64,000 nt of DNA from Rossellomorea sp. AcN35-11 (GCA_030388825.1 CP128835.1:2474001-2538000), one strand, 5' to 3'; numbered from the stretch's first letter, positions 10,540 through 19,991 are shown. Made by a program: numbers and translations. The notes: generated by a model not told the origin, from the sequence alone.

Positions 10540-10589
10540 GGGTCAAAGCTCTCAGCTGAAGCCCTGCCTTCTCTCAACATTCGAAAGCC

Positions 10590-10640
10590 AAAAAAAAGGA
10601 TCTGCTCGTCGACATGGTCGAAAAGCAGATCCTTTTTTTT
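10590..10640. terminator. Bidirectional terminator
   Basis: AAAAAAAGGATCTGCT pairs with AGCAGATCCTTTTTTT around about 17 nt. T tracts on both strands serve the yqjA-yqjB transcript and the convergent prli42 gene. Confidence 0.88.
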
Positions 10641-10644
10641 GTTA

Positions 10645-10740
10645 CTATAGTAAGAAAGTCAGACCGGCCATGATCGTCGAGGCAATCATGGCAAACAGCA
10701 TGACAAATACAATTATTTTTTGAATTTTTTTATTACCCAT
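10645..10740 (-). CDS. prli42: Stressosome-associated membrane miniprotein Prli42
   Basis: A 31-residue reading frame, MGNKKIQKIIVFVMLF then AMIASTIMAGLTFLL, with a lysine-rich N-terminus and one membrane helix. It matches the conserved Prli42 miniprotein, which in Listeria anchors the stressosome to the membrane and is kept across Bacillales. The ATG is preceded on the minus strand by GGGAGAATGGAGC. The stop lies 5 nt from a strong terminator. Recognition rests on length, pattern and the conserved N-K-K/R start, recalled rather than searched. Confidence 0.82.
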   Translation of the reverse strand: MGNKKIQKIIVFVMLFAMIASTIMAGLTFLL

Positions 10741-10829
10741 TGTATCGCTCCATTCTCCCACCTTAGCATGAGATGATTTTCTACTCTATTTTATCGTGAA
10801 TAGTGAGAGAAGACAACCATCCCGATAAA

Positions 10830-10843
10830 AGAAAACGCTTTAT
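10830..10843 (+). promoter_or_regulatory. Weak cre-like site upstream of mce
   Basis: AGAAAACGCTTTAT matches the cre consensus at 11 of 14 positions with an intact AAAACGCTTT core. It is reported because the same pathway's mutase operon carries a perfect cre site. Confidence 0.25.
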
Positions 10844-10928
10844 TTATTCGGCTGAATAGGAGGAAATTCGACAACATGTATGGAATACTATATGGGTGGA
10901 ACATGTAAACAACAGGGGGATGATAGGG

Positions 10929-11348
10929 ATGAAAAAGGTAGATCATATTGGAATAGCAGTATCATCGATAGAAAATGTGCTTCCATTTTACAAAGATACT
11001 CTTGGCCTTTCCCTTGCTAAGATTGAAGAAGTCGGTAATCAAGGGGTGAAGGTAGCATTTATGGATGGTGGAAATATTAAGCTTGAGTTACTTGAGCCAC
11101 TACATAATGAAAGCCCGATTGCCACGTTCATCGAAAAGAAGGGCGAAGGCATTCACCATATTGCCTTTGGTGTTGAAGGAATTGAAGAACGAATCAAGGA
11201 ACTCCAAACCAAAGGCGTCAGGATGATCAACGAAACACCAAAAACGGGAGCTGGAGGAGCTGCCGTTGCTTTCTTGCATCCTAAATCTGCTCACGGGGTA
11301 TTATATGAGCTTTGTGATAAATCAAACATCAAGGGGGAGTTATCATAA
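10929..11348 (+). CDS. mce: Methylmalonyl-CoA epimerase
   Basis: Glyoxalase/VOC-fold epimerase (139 residues) converting (S)- to (R)-methylmalonyl-CoA, the form the mutase uses. The family start KKVDHIGIAVSSIENVLPFY, the middle EGIHHIAFGV and the end HPKSAHGVLYELC carry the metal ligands His, Glu/Gln and Glu. I place the start at the ATG 10 nt after AGGGGG rather than an upstream in-frame GTG at 10896. Its stop overlaps the next ATG by one base. Orthologue yqjC. It complements mutA/mutB 6 kb away. Confidence 0.92.
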   Translation: MKKVDHIGIAVSSIENVLPFYKDTLGLSLAKIEEVGNQGVKVAFMDGGNIKLELLEPLHNESPIATFIEKKGEGIHHIAFGVEGIEERIKELQTKGVRMINETPKTGAGGAAVAFLHPKSAHGVLYELCDKSNIKGELS

Positions 11349-12895
11349 TGGATATTTATGAAAAGATCAATGAACTTTATGACAAGAGACGGGAAGTGGA
11401 ACTCGGCGGTGGAGATGAAAAGATAGATAAGCAACACGAAAAAGGGAAACTTACCGCAAGAGAAAGAATCGATCTTTTAGTGGATCCAGGCAGCTTCGTT
11501 GAATTGAATCCATTTATCGAACATCGCTGTTCAGACTTTGGCCTCGATGGGGTTCAGGGGCCAGGGGACGGGGTTGTAACGGGCTATGGAAAAGTCGATG
11601 GGAAACCAATCTACTTATTTTCTCAGGATTTTACGGTATTTGGCGGTGCTCTTGGGGAAATGCATGCCAAGAAAATTTCTCATGTCATGGACCTTGCCGT
11701 GAAAAACGGTGCCCCTTTTATCGGACTGAATGATTCCGGCGGCGCAAGAATCCAGGAAGGGGTCGTTTCCCTCGATGGATACGGTCATATTTTTTATCGG
11801 AATTCCATCTATTCAGGAGTCATTCCTCAAATTTCCATCATTATGGGACCTTGCGCAGGAGGGGCAGTCTATTCACCTGCCATCACGGATTTCGTATTTA
11901 TGGTGGACGATACAAGTCAAATGTTCATCACAGGACCTAAAGTCATCGAGACTGTCACAGGTGAGAAGATAAGCTCTGAAGATTTAGGGGGAGCCAAGGT
12001 TCATAACTCCATCAGCGGGAACGCCCATTTTCGGGGGAAAACAGAAGAAGATGTTCTCTTTGATGTTCGTAGATTATTATCCTACCTGCCGCAAAATAAT
12101 GAAGAGAAGCCTCCGCGTATAGAGGTGGAGGAAGAAGATGATTATCGTGCAAATGTAACGGACCTGATCCCATTCGATGCCATCCGTCCATACGACGTTC
12201 GTATCGTCATCAATGAAATCGTGGATGAAGGGAGTTTCATGGAAGTTCAAAAAGAATTCGCAAAAAATATCGTCGTAGGATTGGCCCGCATGAAAGGGGA
12301 GGTTGTCGGTCTTGTCTGTAACCAGCCTAAATTCATGGCAGGGGGACTCGACATCGATTCATCCGACAAAGCCGCCCGCTTTATCCGATTCTGTGATTCA
12401 TTCAACATCCCACTGATCACCTTTGAGGACGTTACCGGATTCTTCCCTGGCATTAAGCAGGAACATGGGGGAATCATCCGCCACGGTGCTAAAATCCTGT
12501 ATGCTTATTCAGAAGCCACGGTACCAAAAATGACGGTAATCTTACGAAAAGCTTATGGAGGAGCATATGTTGCCCTTAATAGTAAGTCCATCGGGGCGGA
12601 TTTGGTATTCGCATGGCCGAATGCGGAGATTGCCGTCATGGGACCTCAGGGAGCGGCAAATATCATTTTTGCGAGAGAAATAGCCGGAAGTGACAATCCT
12701 GAGCAGCTCCGTGAGCAGAAAATAGAAGAGTACCGTGAGAAATTTGCGAATCCATATGTAGCCGCGTCCCGGGGAATGGTGGATGATGTCATCGATCCTC
12801 GTGAAACCCGCATTAAATTGATTCAAGGACTTGAAATGATGAGAAACAAACGGGAAGACAGACCGAAGAAAAAACATGGAAATATTCCATTATAG
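11348..12895 (+). CDS. yqjD: Propionyl-/methylmalonyl-CoA carboxyltransferase subunit
   Basis: 515-residue biotin-dependent carboxyltransferase (PccB/MmdA family) with the two crotonase-like halves. The acyl-CoA site appears as DSGGARIQEGV with GPCAGGAVYSPA, and the carboxybiotin site as GFFPGIKQEHGGIIRHGAK with RKAYGGAYVA. It moves CO2 between carboxybiotin and propionyl-CoA. No biotin carboxylase or biotin carrier gene is present nearby, so partners must be encoded elsewhere. Translational coupling to mce argues for a propionyl-CoA to methylmalonyl-CoA role. Confidence 0.92.
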   Translation: MDIYEKINELYDKRREVELGGGDEKIDKQHEKGKLTARERIDLLVDPGSFVELNPFIEHRCSDFGLDGVQGPGDGVVTGYGKVDGKPIYLFSQDFTVFGGALGEMHAKKISHVMDLAVKNGAPFIGLNDSGGARIQEGVVSLDGYGHIFYRNSIYSGVIPQISIIMGPCAGGAVYSPAITDFVFMVDDTSQMFITGPKVIETVTGEKISSEDLGGAKVHNSISGNAHFRGKTEEDVLFDVRRLLSYLPQNNEEKPPRIEVEEEDDYRANVTDLIPFDAIRPYDVRIVINEIVDEGSFMEVQKEFAKNIVVGLARMKGEVVGLVCNQPKFMAGGLDIDSSDKAARFIRFCDSFNIPLITFEDVTGFFPGIKQEHGGIIRHGAKILYAYSEATVPKMTVILRKAYGGAYVALNSKSIGADLVFAWPNAEIAVMGPQGAANIIFAREIAGSDNPEQLREQKIEEYREKFANPYVAASRGMVDDVIDPRETRIKLIQGLEMMRNKREDRPKKKHGNIPL

Positions 12896-12971
12896 GAGCG
12901 GTCATATTTGTTGAACCTCGTTATTCACGCTATACTAGAGGAGTGAATACATATTTGTGGAGGTCTGTTAG

Positions 12972-14096
12972 ATGATTAATCATGAACGTTTACTGAATGA
13001 ATTCCTGGAATTGGTCCAAATCGATTCGGAAACGAAAGAAGAAGCCGAAATCGCGAAAGTCTTAAAACAAAAATTCTCTGATCTTGGTGTGGATGTGTTT
13101 GAAGATGACACCATGGGGGAAACCGGGCATGGTGCCGGTAATCTGATTTGTACGCTTAAAGGGAATAAAGAAGGCGTCGATACAATCTACTTTACTTCCC
13201 ATATGGATACGGTCGTTCCTGCGAAAGGAGTCAAACCGACACTTAAAGAGGATGGTTATGTATACTCTGACGGTACGACGATTCTTGGGGCCGATGATAA
13301 GGCGGGGCTTGCGACGATGCTTGAATCCGTTCGTGTTCTTAAAGAAAACGATATCCCGCACGGTGACATTCAGTTCATCATTACAGTTGGGGAAGAGTCC
13401 GGATTAGTCGGAGCGAAAGCACTGGATCCTTCTCTGGTAAAAGCGAAATACGGTTTCGCCCTTGATAGTGATGGAAAAGTAGGAAACATCATCGTGGCTG
13501 CACCTACTCAAGCAAAAGTAAGAGCGACGATTTATGGAAAGACCGCACATGCCGGTGTTGCTCCTGAAAAAGGCGTTTCTGCGATCACCATTGCAGCGAA
13601 AGCCATTTCCAAGATGCCACTTGGCCGTATCGACGAAGAAACAACAGCTAATATTGGGCGCTTCGAAGGTGGAAAAGCAACCAATATCGTTTGTGAACAA
13701 GCAGATATCCTGGCAGAAGCACGCTCACTGGTCCCAGAAAAAATGGAAGCCCAAGTAGAAAAGATGAAAACTGCATTCGAATCTGTTGCAGAAGAAATGG
13801 GTGGAAAAGCAGAAGTTGAAGTACAGGTGATGTATCCTGGCTTCAAGTTCAAAGACGGTGACGAAGTTGTGGAAGTAGCGAAACGTGCGGCGAAGAAGAT
13901 CGGACGCCCAAGCGAGCTTCTTACAAGCGGCGGTGGAAGCGATGCAAACGTAATCGCAGGCTTTGGAGTGCCGACTGTCAATCTGGCAGTAGGATATGAA
14001 GAAATCCATACGAAGAACGAAAGAATGCCAGTCGAAGAACTGAACAAACTCTCTGAAATGGTTGTAGCCATCATCCAGGAAGTAGCAGGGGAATAG
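12972..14096 (+). CDS. yqjE: Peptidase T-like M20/M42 metallopeptidase (YqjE)
   Basis: 374-residue cytoplasmic aminopeptidase-like protein with the di-zinc M20 pattern: TSHMDTV (first zinc His and Asp), GADDKAG (bridging Asp), VGEESGL (catalytic Glu pair), ALDSDG, and near the C-terminus a late zinc His in GYEEIHTKNE. A dimerisation insert spans residues about 180-290. Start ATG follows TGTGGAGG. The closest named relatives are peptidase T; the physiological peptide substrate is unknown. It is followed immediately by two hairpin repeats. Confidence 0.88.
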   Translation: MINHERLLNEFLELVQIDSETKEEAEIAKVLKQKFSDLGVDVFEDDTMGETGHGAGNLICTLKGNKEGVDTIYFTSHMDTVVPAKGVKPTLKEDGYVYSDGTTILGADDKAGLATMLESVRVLKENDIPHGDIQFIITVGEESGLVGAKALDPSLVKAKYGFALDSDGKVGNIIVAAPTQAKVRATIYGKTAHAGVAPEKGVSAITIAAKAISKMPLGRIDEETTANIGRFEGGKATNIVCEQADILAEARSLVPEKMEAQVEKMKTAFESVAEEMGGKAEVEVQVMYPGFKFKDGDEVVEVAKRAAKKIGRPSELLTSGGGSDANVIAGFGVPTVNLAVGYEEIHTKNERMPVEELNKLSEMVVAIIQEVAGE

Positions 14097-14340
14097 AAAA
14101 GCGGAAGGGGCTCGCCCTGGGGCGACAGGCATAAGCTAAATCGACCGGAAAGGCGTTCTTTGCCTTTTTGGTCGATATAGCTTATGACCCCGAGCCCCAA
14201 GCCCCTGGAGCTAGACAAAGAAAAGCGGAAGGGGCTCGCCCTGGGGCGACAGGCATAAGCTGAATCGACCGGAAAGGCGTTCTTTGCCTTTTTGGTCCAT
14301 ATAGATATGACCTCTAGAACCTAGCCGCAGAAGCTGGACA
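14097..14340. repeat. Two tandem copies of the 124-bp palindromic repeat
   Basis: The units start at 14097 and 14221 (period 124) with AAAAGCGGAAGGGGCTCGCC. Each folds on itself: CATAAGCT..ATCGACC pairs with GGTCGAT..AGCTTATG around a conserved GGAAAGGCG..TTTGCC core. The second copy is nearly identical up to about 14308, then decays. Same family, opposite orientation, as the array at 38448-39250. Confidence 0.9.
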
Positions 14341-14367
14341 CAGGGTATCAGCCATAGAATCAAATGT

Positions 14368-14407
14368 CCACAAACAAAGGGGATTCCTTTGTTCGTGGGC
14401 GTTTTCT
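14368..14407 (+). terminator. Terminator upstream of cheW
   Basis: CCACAAACAAAGG pairs with CCTTTGTTCGTGG (one mismatch) around a short loop and is followed by GCGTTTTCTT. Confidence 0.65.
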
Positions 14408-14441
14408 TATTCCGAAACCAACACCAAATTATTTCGGAATA
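14408..14441. promoter_or_regulatory. 10-bp inverted repeat before cheW
   Basis: TATTCCGAAA (14408-14417) and TTTCGGAATA (14432-14441) form a perfect dyad with a 14-nt centre. It sits about 50 nt before the cheW start and abuts TGTAGTATAC, a possible -10. It may be an operator; there is no T tract for a terminator. Confidence 0.4.
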
Positions 14442-14492
14442 TGGTACATTTGTAGTATACATAAGAGAATGTTTGAGAGGGGATATTTTGCT

Positions 14493-14963
14493 ATGCCGAA
14501 AGTCGTTGTGTTTCATGCAGGAAAGGAAGAGTATTGTTTACCGATTGAGAACGTAGTATCGATTGAAAGAGTGGAAGAAGTAAGATCCATCCCACATCTG
14601 CCTTCATTTGTACTGGGGCTTGTCAAGGTGAGGGGAGAGCTGATCCCGGCTCTGGATTTAGCCGATATCCTATACAACACTTCTGTAGAGAATGCTGCCG
14701 GGATGTTTCTTCTTGTCGTTCACACACAAACGATGCAGGTTGGCCTGGTCGTAAAGGGAGCTAAAGAGATCCTTGAAGTTTCTGCAGATTCGTTCACGAA
14801 TGTCGGATTACTCGCCTATTCCAAAACAAACTACTTTTCAGGTATCATCAACCTTGATGACTCGATGATCACTCAGATCGACCCTGATGTTTTAGTTGGG
14901 AGCCTGGAAGGTATAAAAGAAATAAAAGATTACGTGAACGAGCAAAAATCACTTCAAAACTAG
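14493..14963 (+). CDS. Stand-alone CheW-domain protein
   Basis: 156-residue protein that is a single CheW-like adaptor domain (coupling of receptors to CheA kinase in chemotaxis): it opens PKVVVFHAGKEEYCLPIENV, continues RSIPHLPSFVLGLVKVRGELIPALDL (the conserved G-x-x-x-x-R-G-x-x-x-P-x-x-D/N-L pattern) and ends in LDDSMITQIDPDVL. The start is the ATG 10 nt after GAGAGGGGA; upstream in-frame codons lack a site. No receptor or kinase gene is near. It lies between yqjE and polYB, where B. subtilis has yqjF and yqjG. Confidence 0.85.
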   Translation: MPKVVVFHAGKEEYCLPIENVVSIERVEEVRSIPHLPSFVLGLVKVRGELIPALDLADILYNTSVENAAGMFLLVVHTQTMQVGLVVKGAKEILEVSADSFTNVGLLAYSKTNYFSGIINLDDSMITQIDPDVLVGSLEGIKEIKDYVNEQKSLQN

Positions 14964-14979
14964 ACTAAGAAAGACGCGA

Positions 14980-16238
14980 TTGATCATGAACTCACATTAT
15001 CCCAAAAACGGACGAGTGATTCTACATGTTGATATGAATAGCTTTTATGCCTCGGTTGAAATGGCTTTTGATCCAACCTTGAAAGGCAAACCATTGGCTA
15101 TTGCGGGGAATCCTGAAGAGAGACGGGGCATTATCGTCACATGCAGCTACGAAGCAAGAAGCTTTGGGGTGAAGACGACGATGCCTCTTTGGGAAGCCAG
15201 GAAGCTGTGTCCAAAGCTAATCATCATGCCCCCTAATTTTGACCGCTACCGCGCTGCTTCAAAGGGAATGTTCGATATCCTCAGGCAATATTCAGATTTA
15301 GTTGAACCTGTTTCCATTGATGAAGGCTATGTGGATATCACGGATTCTCGTGAGAAGGGCACTCCACTTCAAATTGCTTCACACATCCAATCTCAGATCA
15401 AGGGCAGCTCGACCTCCCTTGCAGCATCGGGGTTGCCCCCAATAAGTTCCTTGCTAAAACCGCTTCAGATATGAAGAAGCCCATGGGAATCACCGTCCTA
15501 AGAAAGCGTGATATCCCTCTGAAGCTGTGGCCCCTCCCGGTTATTGAAATGCATGGCATTGGACAGAAGACAGCGGAGAAGCTGCATTCGTTCGGCATCC
15601 ATACCTGCCATGATCTTGCCCATGCCAATGATGTCCAACTGAAATCACTCCTTGGAATCAATGGTCTGCGACTGAAGGAGCGTGCCAATGGAATCGACAG
15701 GAGACATGTAAATCCGGATTCGATCTATGACTATAAAAGTGTTGGGAATTCCACTACATTGCCGAAGGATACAACCAATCAACACGAGCTTTTAACGATT
15801 GTTGAAAAGCTCTGTGCCAAAGTTTCTTCACGCCTTCAACAGAAAGACGTGCTGGGAATGACAATTCAGCTAATGATTCGGGATAAGTTCAGGAAAACCA
15901 TTACGAGAAGCAAGAAGCTTGAGAACCCAATTTATAAAAAAGAAGATCTCTATCACTACGCTAAAGAGCTATTGTTAAAACACTGGGATGGGGACCCCGT
16001 ACGACTTTTAGGGGTGACGGCTCAGGATATTGTGGAAAAAAGTGAAGCAACCGAACAGCTGGACTTATTTTCTTATAAAAAAGCGGCCGAAAAGGAACCG
16101 CTCTACAAAGTAGTATCTCAGCTTCAGGATAAGTTTGGGAAGGACTCCATCTCCCAGGGAATGAAAGCGAAAAACAAGAAAAAATCTTTTGACTCAAAAC
16201 AGGATACAAGCTTCAACAAAGATTTTTTAAGGGAATGA
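14980..16238 (+). CDS. polYB: Y-family DNA polymerase IV, frameshifted
   Basis: Translesion polymerase of the DinB class. Catalytic carboxylates occur in HVDMNSFYASVE (palm) and SIDEGYVD; a helix-hairpin-helix MHGIGQKTAEKLHSFGI and a little-finger domain follow. One base is missing near 15402: the family order K-E-Q-L-D-L-P-C-S-I-G-V is restored if AAGGGCAG is read as AAGGAGCAG. Repaired length is about 419 residues. No LexA box is visible upstream; the gene follows cheW by 16 nt and is probably co-transcribed. Orthologue yqjH. Confidence 0.9.
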
Positions 16239-16292
16239 CTTGGGAGAAAGTGGACATCTTAAGACAGATCATACGACACTCAATCGGATTAT

Positions 16293-16321
16293 TTGCATCA
16301 CTTTTATATTCTTGTTAGATT
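16293..16321 (+). promoter_or_regulatory. Candidate sigma-A promoter for gndA
   Basis: TTGCAT, 17-nt spacer, TAGATT in the 208-nt gap before gndA. Confidence 0.45.
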
Positions 16322-16446
16322 GAAAGAGAGCGCTAAAACAGATAATAGCAACAATTGGATTCATTTTCTATTATGAGCCAAGCATGCCATATTCGATTTG
16401 AAAGTGAATGATAAGAGGTCATTATAAATGAAAGGAAGTCGATTAT

Positions 16447-17856
16447 ATGTCTCAACAACAAATAGGTGTCATTGGTTTAGCTGTAATGGGCAAAAACCTG
16501 GCATGGAATATTGAAAGCAGAGGATACTCTGTCTCTGTATTCAACCGTTCCCGTGAGAAGACGGATGAGATGGTAAGTGAATCCCAAGGGAAGAATGTGG
16601 TTCCTACATATACAATAGAAGAGTTCGTCCATTCCCTTGAAAAACCAAGGAAAATCCTACTGATGGTTAAAGCAGGAAATGCAACAGATGCGACGATCGA
16701 ACAATTGAAGCCTTACCTTGAAAAAGGGGATATCCTGATTGATGGCGGTAATACGTTCTTCGAAGATACCCGTCGACGCAATCAGGAATTAAGCGATCTT
16801 GGTATTCATTTCATCGGTACAGGAGTATCCGGTGGAGAAGAAGGTGCTCTTACCGGCCCTTCCATCATGCCTGGTGGACAGAAAGAAGCGTACGATCTTG
16901 TTGCTCCTATCCTGAAAGACATCGCAGCGAAAGTGAATGGCGACCCTTGCACCACGTATATCGGTCCTGACGGTGCAGGCCATTATGTGAAAATGGTTCA
17001 TAACGGCATTGAGTACGGAGATATGCAGCTGATTGCCGAATCCTACTTCCTGATGAAGAATGTTCTCGGCTTAAGTGCAGATGAGCTGCATGAGGTATTT
17101 GCCGATTGGAATAAAGGAGAGCTTGATAGCTATCTGATCGAAATCACGGCTGACATCTTCACGAAGAAAGATGAAGAAACAGGCAAGCCTATGGTCGATG
17201 TCATCCTCGACAAAGCAGGCCAAAAAGGTACTGGAAAGTGGACGAGCCAGAGTGCACTGGATCTGGGCGTTTCCTTGCCAATTATCACAGAATCTGTCTT
17301 CGCCAGATTCATCTCGGCCATTAAAGACGAACGTGTGAAAGCAAGCAAAATGTTAAAGGGGCCTGATACAACATCTTTCCAGGGGGACAAAAAAGCGCTG
17401 GTTGAATCCATCCGTAAAGCCCTTTACATGAGTAAGATTTGTTCCTATGCACAAGGCTTTGCCCAGATGCGCTCAGCATCTGACGAGTACAAATGGGATC
17501 TCCAATACGGGGATATCGCCATGATCTTCCGAGGGGGCTGCATCATCCGAGCACAATTCCTTCAGAAGATCAAAGAAGCGTATGACCGTGAATCGAATCT
17601 TTCAAACCTGTTATTGGATCCATATTTCAAAGAAATCGTGGAAAGCTATCAATATGCACTTCGTGAAGTCATCAGTGTAGCCGTACAAAACGGTGTACCC
17701 GTACCAGGATTCTCAGCGGCCCTGTCTTACTATGACAGCTACCGCACAGAAACCCTGCCTGCAAACCTGATTCAGGCTCAACGTGACTACTTCGGTGCCC
17801 ATACGTATGAGCGAGTGGATAAAGAAGGTACGTTCCATACTGAATGGACGAAATAA
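16447..17856 (+). CDS. gndA: 6-phosphogluconate dehydrogenase (decarboxylating)
   Basis: 469-residue oxidative pentose-phosphate enzyme producing ribulose 5-phosphate, CO2 and NAD(P)H. Rossmann motif [15 protein letters not shown] opens the protein; substrate-site motifs [16 protein letters not shown] and [16 protein letters not shown] (catalytic Lys) follow, then the C-terminal [11 protein letters not shown] and [11 protein letters not shown] tail. Start ATG follows AAAGGAAG. Monocistronic, with a promoter upstream and an excellent terminator. It pairs functionally with zwf on the opposite strand at 25.5-27.1 kb. Orthologue yqjI. Confidence 0.96.
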   Translation: MSQQQIGVIGLAVMGKNLAWNIESRGYSVSVFNRSREKTDEMVSESQGKNVVPTYTIEEFVHSLEKPRKILLMVKAGNATDATIEQLKPYLEKGDILIDGGNTFFEDTRRRNQELSDLGIHFIGTGVSGGEEGALTGPSIMPGGQKEAYDLVAPILKDIAAKVNGDPCTTYIGPDGAGHYVKMVHNGIEYGDMQLIAESYFLMKNVLGLSADELHEVFADWNKGELDSYLIEITADIFTKKDEETGKPMVDVILDKAGQKGTGKWTSQSALDLGVSLPIITESVFARFISAIKDERVKASKMLKGPDTTSFQGDKKALVESIRKALYMSKICSYAQGFAQMRSASDEYKWDLQYGDIAMIFRGGCIIRAQFLQKIKEAYDRESNLSNLLLDPYFKEIVESYQYALREVISVAVQNGVPVPGFSAALSYYDSYRTETLPANLIQAQRDYFGAHTYERVDKEGTFHTEWTK

Positions 17857-17863
17857 TTAAATG

Positions 17864-17897
17864 AAAATGCCCCTCTCCATAAGGAGAGGGGCATTTT
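17864..17897. terminator. Terminator of gndA
   Basis: AAAATGCCCCTCTCC pairs perfectly with GGAGAGGGGCATTTT around a 4-nt loop. Confidence 0.92.
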
Positions 17898-18090
17898 GAT
17901 TTTCAATGAATGAGAAGAGAAATTGAAAGAAAGTTTTCACCTGGGGATTGTCCAATATGGAGATGTTTGGAATAATTAGTATGTTAAGGATGGAAGAGTA
18001 TCCGGAAATTCACTAAAAAAAGCTGCCAAATCTACCCGGACAGAAGCTGAATTCATTGGGATACGGATGAAACACATTGGAGGAATGAAG

Positions 18091-18717
18091 ATGAAAGAAA
18101 ATCTGCAAAAGGTGCTGCAAGTAATGAAACTGGGAGAAAAGTTAAAGAGTGAACTAAGGCACAGCTGGCTGTCAAATGGCAGACAGGAAAGTGTTGCGGA
18201 GCATACGTGGCGGGTTTCTTTGATGGCCATGCTGCTGGAGCCTTACTTAACGAAAGAAATGGATACGGCGAAACTATTGAAAATGATCATCATCCACGAT
18301 TTGGTGGAAGCAGAAGCAAAGGACATTCCAGCTTTTGATACGTTGGACAATGAAGAATTAAAGAAGGAAAAAGAAATGAATGAAAGGAGGGCCATAGAGA
18401 GGATCAAGGAAATGCTGGATGCTACCTCAGGAGAAGAAATTTTTTCATTATGGGTTGAGTTTGAACGAAAGGAAACGTTTGAGGCGAAGGTTGCCAATGC
18501 TCTGGACAAGCTTGAAGCCCAGATCCAGCATAATGAGGCAGACATTGGAACGTGGCTGGATATCGAATACCGTATGAGCTTTATGATGGATAAACATACG
18601 GAGTTTGACCCTGTCCTGTTTCAGTTAAAAGGATTGATCGAGGAGGAAGCAGAAGAAAAATTGCGCAACTCGGGAATTCACGTCGATGAAATCAAGAAGG
18701 AGCTAAGTAACATTTAA
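18091..18717 (+). CDS. HD-domain phosphohydrolase (YfbR-like 5'-deoxynucleotidase family)
   Basis: 208-residue metal-dependent hydrolase. The HD signature is spread as RHSW/EHTWRVSLMAM (first His) and MIIIHDLVEAEAKDIP (His-Asp), with a later Asp in ALDKLEAQIQHNEAD. This is the pattern of the YfbR/HDDC2 group that removes phosphate from deoxynucleoside monophosphates. I choose the ATG 6 nt after TTGGAGGA over two upstream in-frame ATGs. Substrate is inferred from family only. A GNAT gene follows after 32 nt, possibly in one transcript. Confidence 0.78.
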   Translation: MKENLQKVLQVMKLGEKLKSELRHSWLSNGRQESVAEHTWRVSLMAMLLEPYLTKEMDTAKLLKMIIIHDLVEAEAKDIPAFDTLDNEELKKEKEMNERRAIERIKEMLDATSGEEIFSLWVEFERKETFEAKVANALDKLEAQIQHNEADIGTWLDIEYRMSFMMDKHTEFDPVLFQLKGLIEEEAEEKLRNSGIHVDEIKKELSNI

Positions 18718-18749
18718 TAAAAGAAGCTTTAAGGCCAGGAGTGATGTTA

Positions 18750-19310
18750 GTGCAGACCATTGAAATAAGAAGACCGCGGATAGAAGACCAGGAAGGGCTG
18801 AATCAATTCTTTACTACTGTCATTAAGGATACCTTCGACAAAGAAGGGTTATCGGATTTGGTTGATGACATCGACTCTGAAATTGCAAGCAAGGACCACT
18901 ATTTACAGAGTGACTTGGACAGTGAAGGAGTGGAGAGGTACTTTTTAATCGCTTGGGAGAAAGGTGGAGACAGGATCCTCGGCACCATTGAATATGGTCA
19001 ATCCAGTGACCTGATAAACAACTGCACAGATGGGGCGTTAAAGGAGGTGTGTGAGATCGGAACGGTTTTTGTACATCCAGACTATCAGGGGCGTGGAATC
19101 GGGACGTTACTACTGAATGTCATGTTTCTTACGTTCCTCAATAGGGGAATCGAGACTTTTTGTTTGGATAGTGGATACTCGAAGGCCCAGAATCTGTGGA
19201 TGAAAAAGTTGGGAAAGCCAGATTATTGTCTTAGACATTATTGGGGTGAAGGATCTGATCATATGATTTGGAAGAAATCATTGAAGGATACACCCATCAT
19301 CTTTTACTAG
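18750..19310 (+). CDS. GNAT-family N-acetyltransferase
   Basis: About 186 residues. The acetyl-CoA pyrophosphate loop is VFVHPDYQGRGIGTLLLNVM (Q-x-x-G-x-G/A), preceded by the beta4 strand CEIGTVFV and followed by ETFCLDSGYSKAQNLWMKKLG. The GTG at 18750 lies 8 nt after AGGAG; the GTG at 18741 and ATG at 18744 are in frame but too close to that site. Substrate unknown. Confidence 0.8.
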   Translation: MQTIEIRRPRIEDQEGLNQFFTTVIKDTFDKEGLSDLVDDIDSEIASKDHYLQSDLDSEGVERYFLIAWEKGGDRILGTIEYGQSSDLINNCTDGALKEVCEIGTVFVHPDYQGRGIGTLLLNVMFLTFLNRGIETFCLDSGYSKAQNLWMKKLGKPDYCLRHYWGEGSDHMIWKKSLKDTPIIFY

Positions 19311-19433
19311 AATATCAGCAGCTCGTGTTGAAGCACTTTAGGTAAGAATCTATATCTGCATTTTTTTAATAAAAGACTGAATTCTGCTTTTATGTATATT
19401 AAAAGAGCGTATAAAAAGGATGGTATAACGATC

Positions 19434-19991
19434 ATGCCAAGGCTAGTAATTATGACTGTCGGTAAAACCCATAGCGGTAAAACAACATTTGCCAATAAAC
19501 TGGAATCACAATTGACCAACTCTGTTGTGATTGATCAGGATAATCATGCTGAATTCCTCAACACGTTTTATAGAAAACTACTCTCAAAGAAAGGTTCGAA
19601 TTCTCTTAAGTATGATGTCAGCAGAACGATCCTGGAACATGCCCTGAATGATACTTCATTTCACATCATTCTTTGCAATTCAAACCTCAGTAGAAGCGGC
19701 AGGCTGAAGTTATTGGAGGAATTCCATCAAAAGGAATTAACGACGATTCTCGTTCACTTTGACCTTCCGGAACGAATTCTTCAAGAGAGAGTCGCCACCA
19801 GTAATCGAAGTACAGACATTTTCAGGAGTGCCACTACATTTGAAGAGGTTCTGAGCCGGCAGCAGAATCATTCATTCTACAAAGACTCTGCTGCACCGGT
19901 AGCAGGGGAAGCAGACCATCTATTTGTCATTCGGCATTCTAACGATGTGCAGGCTGTCATTGGACAGGTCTTAGACGTTTCATCAGGATAA
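19434..19991 (+). CDS. P-loop ATPase/kinase of unknown substrate
   Basis: 185-residue AAA_33-type small-molecule kinase candidate. It begins PRLVIMTVGKTHSGKTTFANKL, with the P-loop G-K-T-H-S-G-K-T-T at residues 10-18, then VVIDQDNHAEFL (acidic residue after the second strand) and LPERILQERV with basic lid residues. The start follows AAAGGATGG at about 9 nt; an in-frame ATG at 19392 lacks a site. It resembles chloramphenicol- or RNA-kinase-like folds, but nothing in context names a substrate. Confidence 0.7.
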   Translation: MPRLVIMTVGKTHSGKTTFANKLESQLTNSVVIDQDNHAEFLNTFYRKLLSKKGSNSLKYDVSRTILEHALNDTSFHIILCNSNLSRSGRLKLLEEFHQKELTTILVHFDLPERILQERVATSNRSTDIFRSATTFEEVLSRQQNHSFYKDSAAPVAGEADHLFVIRHSNDVQAVIGQVLDVSSG

